From JBCCGR01 sp039029195 (lineage in GTDB: Bacteria > Pseudomonadota > Alphaproteobacteria > Rhizobiales > Rhizobiaceae): DNA of 64,000 nt. The notes beneath the pieces are model-generated. The model was not told the origin of the DNA. It did no database searches and worked only from the letters and a program-made list of their open reading frames with translations. Both the position numbers and the translations under genes were made by a program. The stretch spans positions 62,001 to 126,000 of the forward strand of contig JBCCGR010000006.1 in the NCBI GenBank assembly GCA_039029195.1. The letters are read 5' to 3'. Shown piece by piece: positions 40,986-49,172 of the stretch (position 1 is the stretch's first letter; the number at the start of each line of letters is the position of its first letter).

Positions 40986-42020
40986 ATGAGCGACATCACA
41001 CACGAACGTCCGTCCAGCCTGCAGCCCGTGCTCGAACGAGTGAAGACGCCCTGGACAATCACCATCGCAGTTCCGGTTCTGGTGGCAATTTTCGATATGC
41101 CCAATCTGGTGCCGATTGTGGAATTCGCCGTGCGCGCCTTCCTCAACACGCTGCCCTATATTCTCTTCGCCGTTCTGCTCATCGCAGGCCTGAAGGCTGC
41201 GGGGGCGGAAGCCTCCATCGCCCGCGCGTTTCAAGGCCGAGAGACCCGCATGATCGTACTCGCCGCGCTGTTTGGCGGACTGGCACCATTTTGTTCCTGC
41301 GAGGTCATTCCATTCATCGCCGGGCTGCTGGCACTTGGCGCGCCGCTGTCTGCGGTCATGGCCTTCTGGCTGTCATCTCCGCTGATTGATCCGCCAACCC
41401 TGCTCATCACCGCAGGCGCGCTGGGCTGGTCGTTCGCTATTGGTAAAGCGGTCGCGGCGGTTGGGCTTGGCCTATTTGGCGGTTTTCTGATCCAGCAGGT
41501 CATGAAAAGCGGTGTATTGGCCGATCCACTCAAAACCTACACGAAGAAAGGCTGCGGTTGCGGCCCAAACCCCTTCGATGGGAAGCCTGTCTGGCAATTC
41601 TGGCTGGAAGCTGAGCGCCGCACCGTGTTTCGCGAACAGTTCCTGGAAAATCTCATATTCCTGGTAAAATGGTTGGCCCTTGCCTATGCGCTGGAAGCGC
41701 TGCTCGTGACCTATGTGCCGGCATCGCTGATCGCGAGCCTGGTTGGGGGCGAAGGCGTGGTTCCCATCACAATTGCGGCACTGGTTGGCATGCCCGCCTA
41801 TCTCAATTCCTATGTTGCGCCACCGCTCCTTGCCGGCCTCACAGAGCAGGGGATGAGTGCAGGGGCTGCCATGGCGTTCATGATTGCTGGCGCGGTGAGC
41901 TCGGTTCCGGCTATGGCGGCGGTCTGGTCATTGGTGAAGCCGCGCGTCTTTGCCTTCTATCTCGGACTTGGCGTAAGCGGCGCGATTATATCAGGCATTC
42001 TGTTTCAGATGGTTGTATAA
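40986..42020 (+). CDS. UPF0718/ArsP-type permease
   Basis: A 344-residue polytopic permease of the DUF318/UPF0718 family, which includes ArsP (efflux of trivalent organoarsenicals). It has about eight to ten membrane segments. The family's two similar halves carry the glycine-proline motifs CSCEVIPFIAGLLALGAPL, FWLSSPLIDPPTLLITAG, and later GMPAYLNSYVAPPLLAGLTEQGM. A cytoplasmic loop holds a CGCGPNPFDG cysteine pair that could bind a metalloid. The ArsR-type gene in front supports a metal or metalloid role; the exact substrate is not shown. Confidence 0.85.
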   Translation: MSDITHERPSSLQPVLERVKTPWTITIAVPVLVAIFDMPNLVPIVEFAVRAFLNTLPYILFAVLLIAGLKAAGAEASIARAFQGRETRMIVLAALFGGLAPFCSCEVIPFIAGLLALGAPLSAVMAFWLSSPLIDPPTLLITAGALGWSFAIGKAVAAVGLGLFGGFLIQQVMKSGVLADPLKTYTKKGCGCGPNPFDGKPVWQFWLEAERRTVFREQFLENLIFLVKWLALAYALEALLVTYVPASLIASLVGGEGVVPITIAALVGMPAYLNSYVAPPLLAGLTEQGMSAGAAMAFMIAGAVSSVPAMAAVWSLVKPRVFAFYLGLGVSGAIISGILFQMVV

Positions 42021-42064
42021 GGGCGGGAAATTGCTCCGTTTTCAGCCAACTGCCAACCTGTTGA

Positions 42065-43171
42065 ATGTCGCTTGAGAATCCAATCCATCAACGCTTGATG
42101 TCCGCTTGTCTGCGCTTGGCGCGGCGCCATGAAGGGCTCACCGGCACCAATCCGTCTGTTGGAACGCTTCTTGTGCAGTTTCATAATGGTGAACCGGTTG
42201 TTGTGGGGCGTGGCGTCACGGCATTGGGCGGCCGACCCCATGCGGAATCTGTTGCTATTGCAGAAGCCGGAATACGGGCGCATGGCGCAACCGCTTTTGT
42301 TTCCCTCGAACCCTGTTCGCATCACGGCGTCACGCCACCGTGCGCGCAAGCCCTGATTGATGCTGGTGTTGCACGGGTCTTCACCGCCTGGATTGATCCG
42401 GACAGTCGTGTTGACGGCAAGGGGCACGCGATGCTCAAGGCCGCGGGCATTGATGTCCAGATCGGGCTTCATGGACATCAGGCGGAACGTGATCTAGCGG
42501 GCTATCTGACCCGAAAAACACTGAATCGTCCGCATGTGCACCTGAAACTGGCGGTATCCCGCGACGGCAAAATCGGCATAAAGGAAGATGGCCAGATTCC
42601 GATCACCGGCGCGGTATCCCGGGCGCAGGTTCACCGAATGCGCAGCCTCTCCGATGCAATTCTCGTGGGCGCTGGCACATTGCGGGCCGATGATCCCGAA
42701 TTGACGTGCAGGCTTCCCGGTCTTGAGAAACGAAGTCCGAAACGGTTCGTGCTGGCCGGCAATCAGCCTTTGCCGATGAACCGAAAACTGTTTCGTGATC
42801 TCACCCATGCGCCAACGTTCGTGGTCGCCGGTGAAAACTTCGATGAAGATCAACGGTCTGAGCTCAGTCGTGCAGGCGTGAACCTGTTTTCTGCCGAATT
42901 TCACAACGGAACCATCGCGCTTCCCGAACTTCTGGACGACATGGCGCAGACAGGCATTTCCACGCTTTTCGTGGAAGGTGGTAGCGCTATCGCGTCGGCT
43001 TTTCTGAATGCAGGGCTCGTTGACAGGCTCTCCATCTTTATGGGTCCCGCCGAAATCGGAGGGAACGGCGTTGCTGCTCCAATCACAGAGAAAACAGTCC
43101 CGGATGATTTCGTTCTGGAGCGCACAATGCTATTCAGCGAAGATCGTTATTCGGGCTTCAACAGGCGTTGA
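42065..43171 (+). CDS. ribD: Bifunctional riboflavin deaminase/reductase RibD
   Basis: A 368-residue enzyme catalysing two riboflavin steps. The N-terminal zinc deaminase has H59-A-E61 (GGRPHAESVAIAEAG) and the cysteines 84 and 93 (PCSHHGVTPPC). The C-terminal NADPH reductase has HLKLAVSRDGKIGI, DAILVGAGTLRADDPELTCR and FVEGGSAIASAFL. Full length. It heads a ribD-ribE-ribH-nusB-thiL block typical of alphaproteobacteria. No FMN riboswitch is visible in the 44-bp gap upstream. Confidence 0.96.
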   Translation: MSLENPIHQRLMSACLRLARRHEGLTGTNPSVGTLLVQFHNGEPVVVGRGVTALGGRPHAESVAIAEAGIRAHGATAFVSLEPCSHHGVTPPCAQALIDAGVARVFTAWIDPDSRVDGKGHAMLKAAGIDVQIGLHGHQAERDLAGYLTRKTLNRPHVHLKLAVSRDGKIGIKEDGQIPITGAVSRAQVHRMRSLSDAILVGAGTLRADDPELTCRLPGLEKRSPKRFVLAGNQPLPMNRKLFRDLTHAPTFVVAGENFDEDQRSELSRAGVNLFSAEFHNGTIALPELLDDMAQTGISTLFVEGGSAIASAFLNAGLVDRLSIFMGPAEIGGNGVAAPITEKTVPDDFVLERTMLFSEDRYSGFNRR

Positions 43172-43174
43172 TCC

Positions 43175-43780
43175 ATGTTCACCGGCATAATCACCGACAT
43201 CGGTACGCTGTCTTTGGCAACTGATCTCAATGAAGGAAAACGGTTTCGGGTTGAAACCAGCTATGACCCGTCTACCATCGAAATCGGCGCATCAATTGCT
43301 TGCGACGGTGTGTGCCTGACTGTCGTCGAATTGCCTGAAGATGGTTCGAATGCCCAATGGTTTGACGTTGAAGCCTGGGAGGAGGCCTGCCGACTGACGA
43401 CGGTTGGGCAGTGGGCTCAGAATCGAAAAATCAACCTCGAGCGCTCCTTGAAAATTGGTGACGAGCTGGGGGGGCACCTAGTTTCCGGCCACGTGGATGG
43501 TATCGCTAAAGTCGTCAAAATCAAAGACGAAGGCGATGCACGTCGGTTCACCCTTGATGCACCGGATGAACTGGCCCGCTTTATCGCGCCGAAAGGATCT
43601 GTAGCGCTTAATGGTACATCGCTCACCGTCAACGGCGTCGATGGCAACCGGTTTGATGTGCTGCTCATTCGCCATTCGATGGAGGTCACCACATGGGGTG
43701 GCGTTGAGGAAGGCGACGAGATCAATATCGAAATTGACACAATGGCCCGCTATGCGGCGCGGCTTGCTTCCTTCGAGTGA
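43175..43780 (+). CDS. ribE: Riboflavin synthase
   Basis: A 201-residue riboflavin synthase (alpha chain). It starts MFTGIITDIGTL and has two lumazine-binding repeats: GASIACDGVCLTVVEL in the first and GSVALNGTSLTVNGV in the second, with SLKIGDELGGHLVSGHVDGIAKV between. It converts two 6,7-dimethyl-8-ribityllumazine molecules to riboflavin. It starts 3 bp after ribD. Also called ribC in some genomes. Confidence 0.95.
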   Translation: MFTGIITDIGTLSLATDLNEGKRFRVETSYDPSTIEIGASIACDGVCLTVVELPEDGSNAQWFDVEAWEEACRLTTVGQWAQNRKINLERSLKIGDELGGHLVSGHVDGIAKVVKIKDEGDARRFTLDAPDELARFIAPKGSVALNGTSLTVNGVDGNRFDVLLIRHSMEVTTWGGVEEGDEINIEIDTMARYAARLASFE

Positions 43781-43868
43781 AGCATGTGTGATTGTATTGC
43801 CGGTTGAACCGGGTCCCGAACTGCCATAGTCAGGGGCGAAATTTGCGAACCCTAAAGTGTCGGAAAGC

Positions 43869-44342
43869 ATGACAGCCAAGCCACATGTTCTGATTATTGA
43901 TGCGCCCTACTATGCGGCGATCTGTGCCGAGTTGCTCGGAGGTGCGACTGAAGCGCTTGCCATGGCCGGCGCAACCTTTGATCGTGTCAGCGTGCCTGGT
44001 GTTCTGGAAATCCCGTCTGCGCTTTCGATGGCCCTCGAAGCCATGAGTCGCGGTGGGACGCACTATGATGGTTTTGTCACTCTGGGTTGCGTCATTCGCG
44101 GAGAAACCACCCACTACGATGTAGTGGCCGGGGAATCCGCGCGCGCCATCATGGATATTTGTATCGCGGAGTGCATTGCGCTCGGAAACGGTATTCAGAC
44201 GGTAGAAAACGAGGCGCAGGCCTGGGCGCGGGCAAATCGCACCGAAAAGAATAAGGGTGGTGGCGCAGCTGAAGCCGCTTTGGCAATGATCGCCGTTCGC
44301 GATCAGCTGTTTGGAACTGACGATGGCGGCGTCGATGTCTGA
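43869..44342 (+). CDS. ribH: 6,7-dimethyl-8-ribityllumazine synthase
   Basis: A 157-residue lumazine synthase. Landmarks are VSVPGVLEIPSALSMAL (substrate loop), FVTLGCVIRGETTHYDVV (with the catalytic-area arginine/histidine) and GNGIQTVENEAQAWARA. The ATG at 43869 has GGAAAG before it; a GTG 12 bp upstream is in frame and equally possible. It is separated from ribE by 88 bp. The end overlaps nusB. Confidence 0.95.
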   Translation: MTAKPHVLIIDAPYYAAICAELLGGATEALAMAGATFDRVSVPGVLEIPSALSMALEAMSRGGTHYDGFVTLGCVIRGETTHYDVVAGESARAIMDICIAECIALGNGIQTVENEAQAWARANRTEKNKGGGAAEAALAMIAVRDQLFGTDDGGVDV

Positions 44343-44850
44343 CGCGCCGGACAGTTCTGTTCAGCCTAAATCGGCCAACAAACGGGGGGCAGCCCGGCTT
44401 GCCGCCGTTCAGGCGCTCTATCAAATGGATGTGGGCGGCACCGGTGTGGTGGCAACGGTCGAAGAATTCGAGCGCCTGCGCCTTGGTCAGGAACTCGATG
44501 GCAGCACCTATCTCGCGGCAGATGCCTCTTGGTTTCGCGGTCTCGTGTCTGGTGTTGTTGCCGATCAAACTAAAATTGATCCGATGATCCACGGAGCGTT
44601 AACCTCTGATTGGCCTCTGTCGCGAATTGATTCCATATTGCGTGCGGTTTTGCGAAGCGCGGTATTTGAACTGCGGGAACGCAAGGACGTGCCGGCGCGC
44701 GTTATCATTTCGGAATATGTGGATGTCGCCAAAGCCTTCTTTGAGGAGGATGAGCCCAAAATGGTCAACGGCGTGCTGGATCGCATCAGCCGGCGCCTGC
44801 GTTCGGGCGAATTGAGCGATGCCAAAACCGGTGACAGGGATGGGGTCTGA
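44323..44850 (+). CDS. nusB: Transcription antitermination factor NusB
   Basis: A 175-residue NusB. It contains RGAARLAAVQALYQMDVGGTG, WPLSRIDSILRAVLRSAVFELR and ISEYVDVAKAFFEEDEPKMVNGVLDRI, the last being the family's C-terminal helix. NusB with NusE binds boxA to support rRNA antitermination. The start is uncertain between ATG 44323 and ATG 44335; both overlap the end of ribH. A flexible, Ser/Asp-rich N-terminus of about 20 residues precedes the core. Confidence 0.94.
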   Translation: MAASMSDAPDSSVQPKSANKRGAARLAAVQALYQMDVGGTGVVATVEEFERLRLGQELDGSTYLAADASWFRGLVSGVVADQTKIDPMIHGALTSDWPLSRIDSILRAVLRSAVFELRERKDVPARVIISEYVDVAKAFFEEDEPKMVNGVLDRISRRLRSGELSDAKTGDRDGV

Positions 44851-45823
44851 AGCCGGACCCGGCGAGTTTGAACTGATCGCGCGCTATTTCGCGCCATTGG
44901 CCGGTGAAGGGGCATTCGGGCTCAAAGATGATGCGGCGCTGCTCGTTGCATCAAGCGGCAATCCGATTGTGGTGACACAGGATGCAATTGCCGCCGGTGT
45001 TCATTTCCTGCCCGACGATCCGCCCGACCTGATTGCCCGAAAAGCCCTGCGGGTGAACATTTCCGACCTGATTGCCAAGGGGTCGCACCCGTTTGCCTAC
45101 TCGCTAGCGCTTGGTTTGCCATCAAACATTGCGGAAGACTGGATCGAGCGATTTGCAAGGGGTTTGGCAGAAGATCAGGCTGAATATGGTGTCCGCCTTA
45201 CCGGGGGAGACACTTACACGAGCGAGCAATTGACGGTCAGTGTTGCGGCGTTTGGTGAGGTCAAAGAAGGTGCATACCGTAGTCGTTTGGGTGCAAAAGC
45301 CGGTGACAAAATCATCGTCAGTGGTTGTTTTGGGGATGCGGCGTTCGGCCTTTTGGCCCTGTTGGGCAAACTGAACGGCCTACAAGATTCTGATCTTCAA
45401 ACGCTCGTTCATGCCTACCACCTCCCCAAGCCACCATTCGGCGTTCAATCCGCCATTGCACGCTTCGCAAATGCTGCGATGGATGTTTCTGATGGTCTCA
45501 TTGGTGATCTTGAAAAACTCTGTGCCGCCTCAAATATTTCAGCTCGCATTGATCTCGATCAAGTGCCGCTGTCTCACGCGGTTCAAAGCCCGATAAAGTC
45601 CAACCCGGCACACAAATATCTGCCATTTACCGGTGGAGATGACTATCAGGTGCTGCTCAGCGTCCCGGCAATTCAAATCGATAAGCTGCTCGCAACAGCG
45701 CGCGATGCAAATGTCTTGATGACCATTGTCGGCGAGGTTTTCGACAGCAACGAATTGTCTGTTTTCACTTATGAAAATGATGAGCGGGTCCACCTGACGG
45801 AAACCTCATTCGCACATTTTTAG
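44840..45823 (+). CDS. thiL: Thiamine-monophosphate kinase
   Basis: A 327-residue ThiL that phosphorylates thiamine monophosphate to the active cofactor. It has GEFELIARYFAPLAGEGAFGLKDDAALL, the metal-binding VTQDAIAAGVHFL, KALRVNISDLIAKGSHP and RLTGGDTYTSE; later GDDYQVLLSV. The start could also be the ATG at 44819; I prefer 44840, where the family begins, overlapping the nusB stop. It converges on the acyltransferase gene with a 9-bp gap. Confidence 0.94.
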   Translation: MGSEAGPGEFELIARYFAPLAGEGAFGLKDDAALLVASSGNPIVVTQDAIAAGVHFLPDDPPDLIARKALRVNISDLIAKGSHPFAYSLALGLPSNIAEDWIERFARGLAEDQAEYGVRLTGGDTYTSEQLTVSVAAFGEVKEGAYRSRLGAKAGDKIIVSGCFGDAAFGLLALLGKLNGLQDSDLQTLVHAYHLPKPPFGVQSAIARFANAAMDVSDGLIGDLEKLCAASNISARIDLDQVPLSHAVQSPIKSNPAHKYLPFTGGDDYQVLLSVPAIQIDKLLATARDANVLMTIVGEVFDSNELSVFTYENDERVHLTETSFAHF

Positions 45824-45832
45824 AGTTGGAGT

Positions 45833-47011
45833 TTATGCGCTGCGGCGTTTGGCAAGCGCATCTGCAACAAAGCTGCGCAAAGATTGGGGCAGGGCGTAGA
45901 AACCTGCTTTCAGACCCTTCTTGATGGTTGGAATACGCAGGGACAAAGCCAACCTTCCACGCAAACTGAACGCTTCTACATAGTCAACCATATCGATACG
46001 GGTGTTGCAGAGCTTTCGCTTGTATTCTTCAGGGTTTCCAAGAAGATCATACGACCGATAACCGTTTTCAAAGGCCCATTTGAGTACCCTGTGCAGATGA
46101 TGATTTCCGGGCGACATGCGAGCAAATTGGGGATCAAATGCGATGAAATAGGCGTAAAGCCTGTCCTCATCTACGAGCAAGAGTTGGCCTGCAGCCGGAT
46201 TTCCATCGACGAGCAGCAGATGGCAATGCGGGTTTGAACACTCTGGCTGTGCTGGAAGGCTAGAAAGAAGCGCGTGAAAGTCAGCCTGTCCCACACTGTT
46301 TGAAACAATGCCATCGGCCTGAAACCGCTCCTGCTTCCAGGTCAGCATTGTTTCGATCGCCCTTTTGAACTCGGGGTCGCCAGCTTGAAAAACGACTTCA
46401 CCAAGGGTGTGATCGCGCAAGAATCGTCGTTCGTTTTGCCGCAAATTCTTTCGTGTGCGTTTTGAAAGCGAAGTGTGATGGTCGTCAAAGTCGCGAAATC
46501 TTGTGAAATCAAGCACATGGGCGGTGTCAGTGACTTCGGTAGAAGCGTTTTTATGTCCGGCCCAAACCCGACGATGTGTATTCGGCACCTGGGTCAGTCG
46601 AATGATGTCAGGAGTCACTCCTTTATCTCGCAGATGTTCGAGCGCCAATTCCATCAGCCGATCTGCATCATGCGCAGGATCGAACAACGCCGTCGTGTAT
46701 TGTGCTGTGGGATGAGAGAGCAGCTCCCAGACACTTCCCGAAATCAGGCGTTGGCGTTGTATCAGGGGAAGCAGGAACACCAGCCGATCACGCTGAAAGA
46801 CCGTCAGCAGGCGAATATCATCGAGTTCGTGCGTCGGCAGCATCGTTTGGCACCAGTGGTGGCACCAGCCGTAGTGCTGAAACAGATTCTCGCTAAGCGG
46901 CGATGCGTTCTGCAGGGCGATCCAATTTGACCGAAGGCCTTCCATTGCTTCAAATCCGCACAGAAGTCGGGGCTCAAGTCTGCTATCGCCACCACTTTGC
47001 CGTTTGCGCAT
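45833..47011 (-). CDS. GNAT/FemAB-like acyltransferase (CelD/BioF2-like)
   Basis: A 392-residue protein of the acetyltransferase_6/BioF2-like group with a double GNAT fold. It has NWIALQNASPLSENLFQHYGWCHHWCQ near the start, SKRTRKNLRQNERRF before the second fold, and AYFIAFDPQFARMSPGNHHLHRVLKWAFENGYRSYDLLGNPEEYKRKL, which holds the acyl-CoA site region. Such enzymes are common beside exopolysaccharide clusters. The ATG at 47011 is preferred over an open frame to 47140 because a GGA ribosome site precedes it. It is divergent from the NusG-like gene and may acylate the glycan; that is inference. Confidence 0.82.
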   Translation of the reverse strand: MRKRQSGGDSRLEPRLLCGFEAMEGLRSNWIALQNASPLSENLFQHYGWCHHWCQTMLPTHELDDIRLLTVFQRDRLVFLLPLIQRQRLISGSVWELLSHPTAQYTTALFDPAHDADRLMELALEHLRDKGVTPDIIRLTQVPNTHRRVWAGHKNASTEVTDTAHVLDFTRFRDFDDHHTSLSKRTRKNLRQNERRFLRDHTLGEVVFQAGDPEFKRAIETMLTWKQERFQADGIVSNSVGQADFHALLSSLPAQPECSNPHCHLLLVDGNPAAGQLLLVDEDRLYAYFIAFDPQFARMSPGNHHLHRVLKWAFENGYRSYDLLGNPEEYKRKLCNTRIDMVDYVEAFSLRGRLALSLRIPTIKKGLKAGFYALPQSLRSFVADALAKRRSA

Positions 47012-47172
47012 GAATATTGTTCCAACACGGCACGAAAAACCGCACCACTGCCCTGATCTGCACAAAGTGTCGCAAAATCTGCGCCAGAGAGTGCGTTGTT
47101 GCACTGGTCCCTGTCGTTGAGGGCTGTTAGGGGTTGCCAAACTGGTTCAAACCACGTCCGACCAACTGTGTG

Positions 47173-47685
47173 ATGTCCGAACATTCGAATGCCCGCTGGT
47201 ATGTGGCCTCCACCCAACCGTCTCGCGAAAAGCTGGCGCTTCAAAACCTGAAAAATCAGGACTTTCAAACTTTCTTGCCATTGAGACGCAAGACGGTTCG
47301 GCATGCTCGCAAGCTGATGAACCGCAGCACGCCGTTTTTCCCAGGATATGTTTTCATTCGCATGGATGCAGGCCAGCAAAGGTGGCGACCAATCAATGGT
47401 ACGCTGGGCGTGCGCCAATTGATCCTGTCCGGCAATGAACCGCAGCCTGTCCCTTTTGGCGTCGTGGAACGCCTGCAGGACCTGACCGACGAAACCGGCC
47501 ACCTTGATTTCAGCCCTGACCTTGAAGTGGGATCCTCTGTGCGGGTGCTTTCTGGACCGTTTGCAGATCTCGTAGGAAAGCTCGACAGGTATGATGGAGC
47601 ACACCGCGTTCGGGTGCTGCTTTCAATCATGAATGGTGAGGTGCCCGTTCTGATTGATGATCAGGACGTTGCTCCAACAAATTAA
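47173..47685 (+). CDS. NusG/RfaH-family specialised antiterminator
   Basis: A 170-residue NusG paralogue, not the housekeeping NusG, which would sit with secE and ribosomal genes. The N-terminal NGN domain is ARWYVASTQPSREKLALQNLKNQDFQTFLPLRRKTVRHARK...PFFPGYVFIRMD. The C-terminal KOW part is GSSVRVLSGPFADLVGKLDRY. It is the first gene of a long glycan cluster, the position typical of RfaH/UpxY/LoaP-type factors that let RNA polymerase cross long operons. The ATG at 47173 begins MSEHSNARWY; the frame is open to 47134. The ops-like DNA motif at 49119 could be its target. Confidence 0.88.
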   Translation: MSEHSNARWYVASTQPSREKLALQNLKNQDFQTFLPLRRKTVRHARKLMNRSTPFFPGYVFIRMDAGQQRWRPINGTLGVRQLILSGNEPQPVPFGVVERLQDLTDETGHLDFSPDLEVGSSVRVLSGPFADLVGKLDRYDGAHRVRVLLSIMNGEVPVLIDDQDVAPTN

Positions 47686-47752
47686 CGGTACACGTGAGCA
47701 GATTCAGATGCGAAGGTGAACCAACGAGTCGCTAATATGTCATGAGACGCAA

Positions 47753-48775
47753 ATGAAAACACTGGTTACTGGAAACGCGGGATTTATCGGGTTCCACACC
47801 ACCAAACGTCTGCTTGAGCGTGGAGATAGTGTCGTCGGATTTGATATCGTCAACGACTATTATGATCCGCAAATCAAGGAAGACCGTCTCAAAGAGCTGG
47901 AAGCCGTGGCCGCGCGGTCCGGTTCAGACTATCTCCATGTGCGCGAAAATCTTGCGAATACGGCTGTCGTTGAAGCGTGCTTCAAAGAGCATCGTTTCGA
48001 CCGGGTCATCAACCTCGCGGCCCAGGCCGGCGTCCGATATTCGCTTGTTAATCCACACGCCTATGTTGAAAGCAATCTGGTCGGGTTCACCAACATTTTG
48101 GAAGGGTGCCGACAGAACCAGGTGCAGCATCTCACCTATGCCAGCACGTCAAGCGTCTATGGCGCCAACACCGATATGCCGTTTTCCGAGCGAAAAATGG
48201 CGGACCACCCGGTTCAGTTTTACGCTGCAACGAAGCGAGCCAACGAATTGATGGCGCACTCCTACAGCCACCTTTATCAGCTTCCAACGACCGGCTTGCG
48301 CTTTTTCACGGTGTACGGCCCGTGGGGTCGACCCGATATGGCATTGTTTTTGTTCACCAAAAACATGCTTGAAGGGCGTCCGATTCAAGTTTTCAACCAT
48401 GGAAAACACACACGCGATTTCACGTTCGTCGATGATATTGTCGAAGGTGTCATCCGGGCAAGCGATGACATCGCTTTGCCAAACTCAGACTGGGACAGTT
48501 CTAAACCCGATGCGGCAACGAGCAACGCGCCCTATCGTTTGTTCAACATCGGCAACAACAATCCCGTCAGTCTGATGAAATATATCGAGGCGATTGAACA
48601 GAAGCTCGATGTTGAGGCGGAGAAAATTTTCCTACCACTTCAAAAGGGCGACGTTCCAAGCACTTTCGCGGACGTTTCCGCATTGAAAGAGGCCGTGGGG
48701 TATCAACCGAAAACTCCGGTCGAAGAGGGAGTTTCCGCATTCGTCGATTGGTACCGATCTTACTACAACGTCTAG
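47753..48775 (+). CDS. UDP-glucuronate 4-epimerase (LspL-like)
   Basis: A 340-residue short-chain dehydrogenase/epimerase. The NAD site is TGNAGFIGFHTTK (GxxGxxG with Asn in place of the common Ala). The active-site triad region is ASTSSVYGAN and YAATKRANELMAHSYSHL (Y-x3-K). The N-terminal FDIVNDYYDPQIKEDRL and TVYGPWGRPDMALFLFTKNM are markers of UDP-glucuronate 4-epimerases, which make UDP-galacturonate. It lies 67 bp downstream of the NusG-like gene and is followed by a 397-bp leader. Confidence 0.9.
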   Translation: MKTLVTGNAGFIGFHTTKRLLERGDSVVGFDIVNDYYDPQIKEDRLKELEAVAARSGSDYLHVRENLANTAVVEACFKEHRFDRVINLAAQAGVRYSLVNPHAYVESNLVGFTNILEGCRQNQVQHLTYASTSSVYGANTDMPFSERKMADHPVQFYAATKRANELMAHSYSHLYQLPTTGLRFFTVYGPWGRPDMALFLFTKNMLEGRPIQVFNHGKHTRDFTFVDDIVEGVIRASDDIALPNSDWDSSKPDAATSNAPYRLFNIGNNNPVSLMKYIEAIEQKLDVEAEKIFLPLQKGDVPSTFADVSALKEAVGYQPKTPVEEGVSAFVDWYRSYYNV

Positions 48776-48924
48776 AGGCGTTCCCCAATCGATGAAATCA
48801 TCAAAAAAACATCATTAAGGGAATAAAGATCCACCTCAAGAAAGTGCGAGTGGCGCGGGACCGTTTCCGAGAAACAATGCTGAACTCTAACGGTGTTGGA
48901 ACGACCGCAATCGGGTCGGAATTG

Positions 48925-48943
48925 AACGGGATTGTGTCCCGTT
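48925..48943 (+). terminator. Hairpin in the galE leader (possible attenuator)
   Basis: A perfect 7-bp stem AACGGGA/TCCCGTT with a 5-base loop, followed by TGCATCTCTTGATTTTG, which is moderately T-rich. It could end transcripts from the upstream genes, or act as an attenuator crossed with the help of the NusG-like factor. Confidence 0.45.
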
Positions 48944-49118
48944 TGCATCTCTTGATTTTGATAGTCTTATGAAACCGCCCAAACCAGCCGAGCGGTGGTT
49001 GCTGGTCTGATTTTCGACTGGTAGTTATCCCGCACGTTTTGACCCGATTCTGTGTTCAGTACCTGGGCAGAAGCGCAGTTCGTTTCTCACTGATATCCTT
49101 TGGGTTTTTCACCCGAAG

Positions 49119-49129
49119 TGCGGTAGCTT
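49119..49129 (+). promoter_or_regulatory. ops-like element
   Basis: TGCGGTAGCTT matches the E. coli ops core GCGGTAGC-N-T, 44 bp upstream of the galE start on the coding strand. ops pauses RNA polymerase and recruits RfaH. The 8-base core also occurs by chance inside purL, the dacA-like gene, dnaE2 and (minus strand) pseB, so on sequence alone this is weak. Its position in the leader of a glycan operon headed by an RfaH-like gene is what makes it worth listing. Confidence 0.35.
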
Positions 49130-49172
49130 TTGTCGAACGAAACCGGCATCCGCATGACCGGAGACTGGCATC

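Larger units (their letters stand above)
48776..49172 (+). promoter_or_regulatory. 397-bp untranslated leader before galE
   Basis: A long same-strand gap with no supportable gene inside an otherwise tight cluster. It contains several hairpins: CGACC/GGTCG at about 48901, a perfect AACGGGA-TTGTG-TCCCGTT at 48925-48943, and ACCAGC/GCTGGT at about 48983-49006. It also holds an ops-like TGCGGTAGCTT at 49119-49129. The layout (NusG-like factor upstream, hairpin leader, ops-like site, then long operon) fits regulated readthrough. A secondary promoter is also possible. Confidence 0.5.

Noticed and set aside
49018..49024. CTGGTAG, resembling the first half of a JUMPstart element
   Set aside because: In JUMPstart the two halves lie about 15 bases apart; here they are about 100 bases apart, and a 7-mer is expected often.
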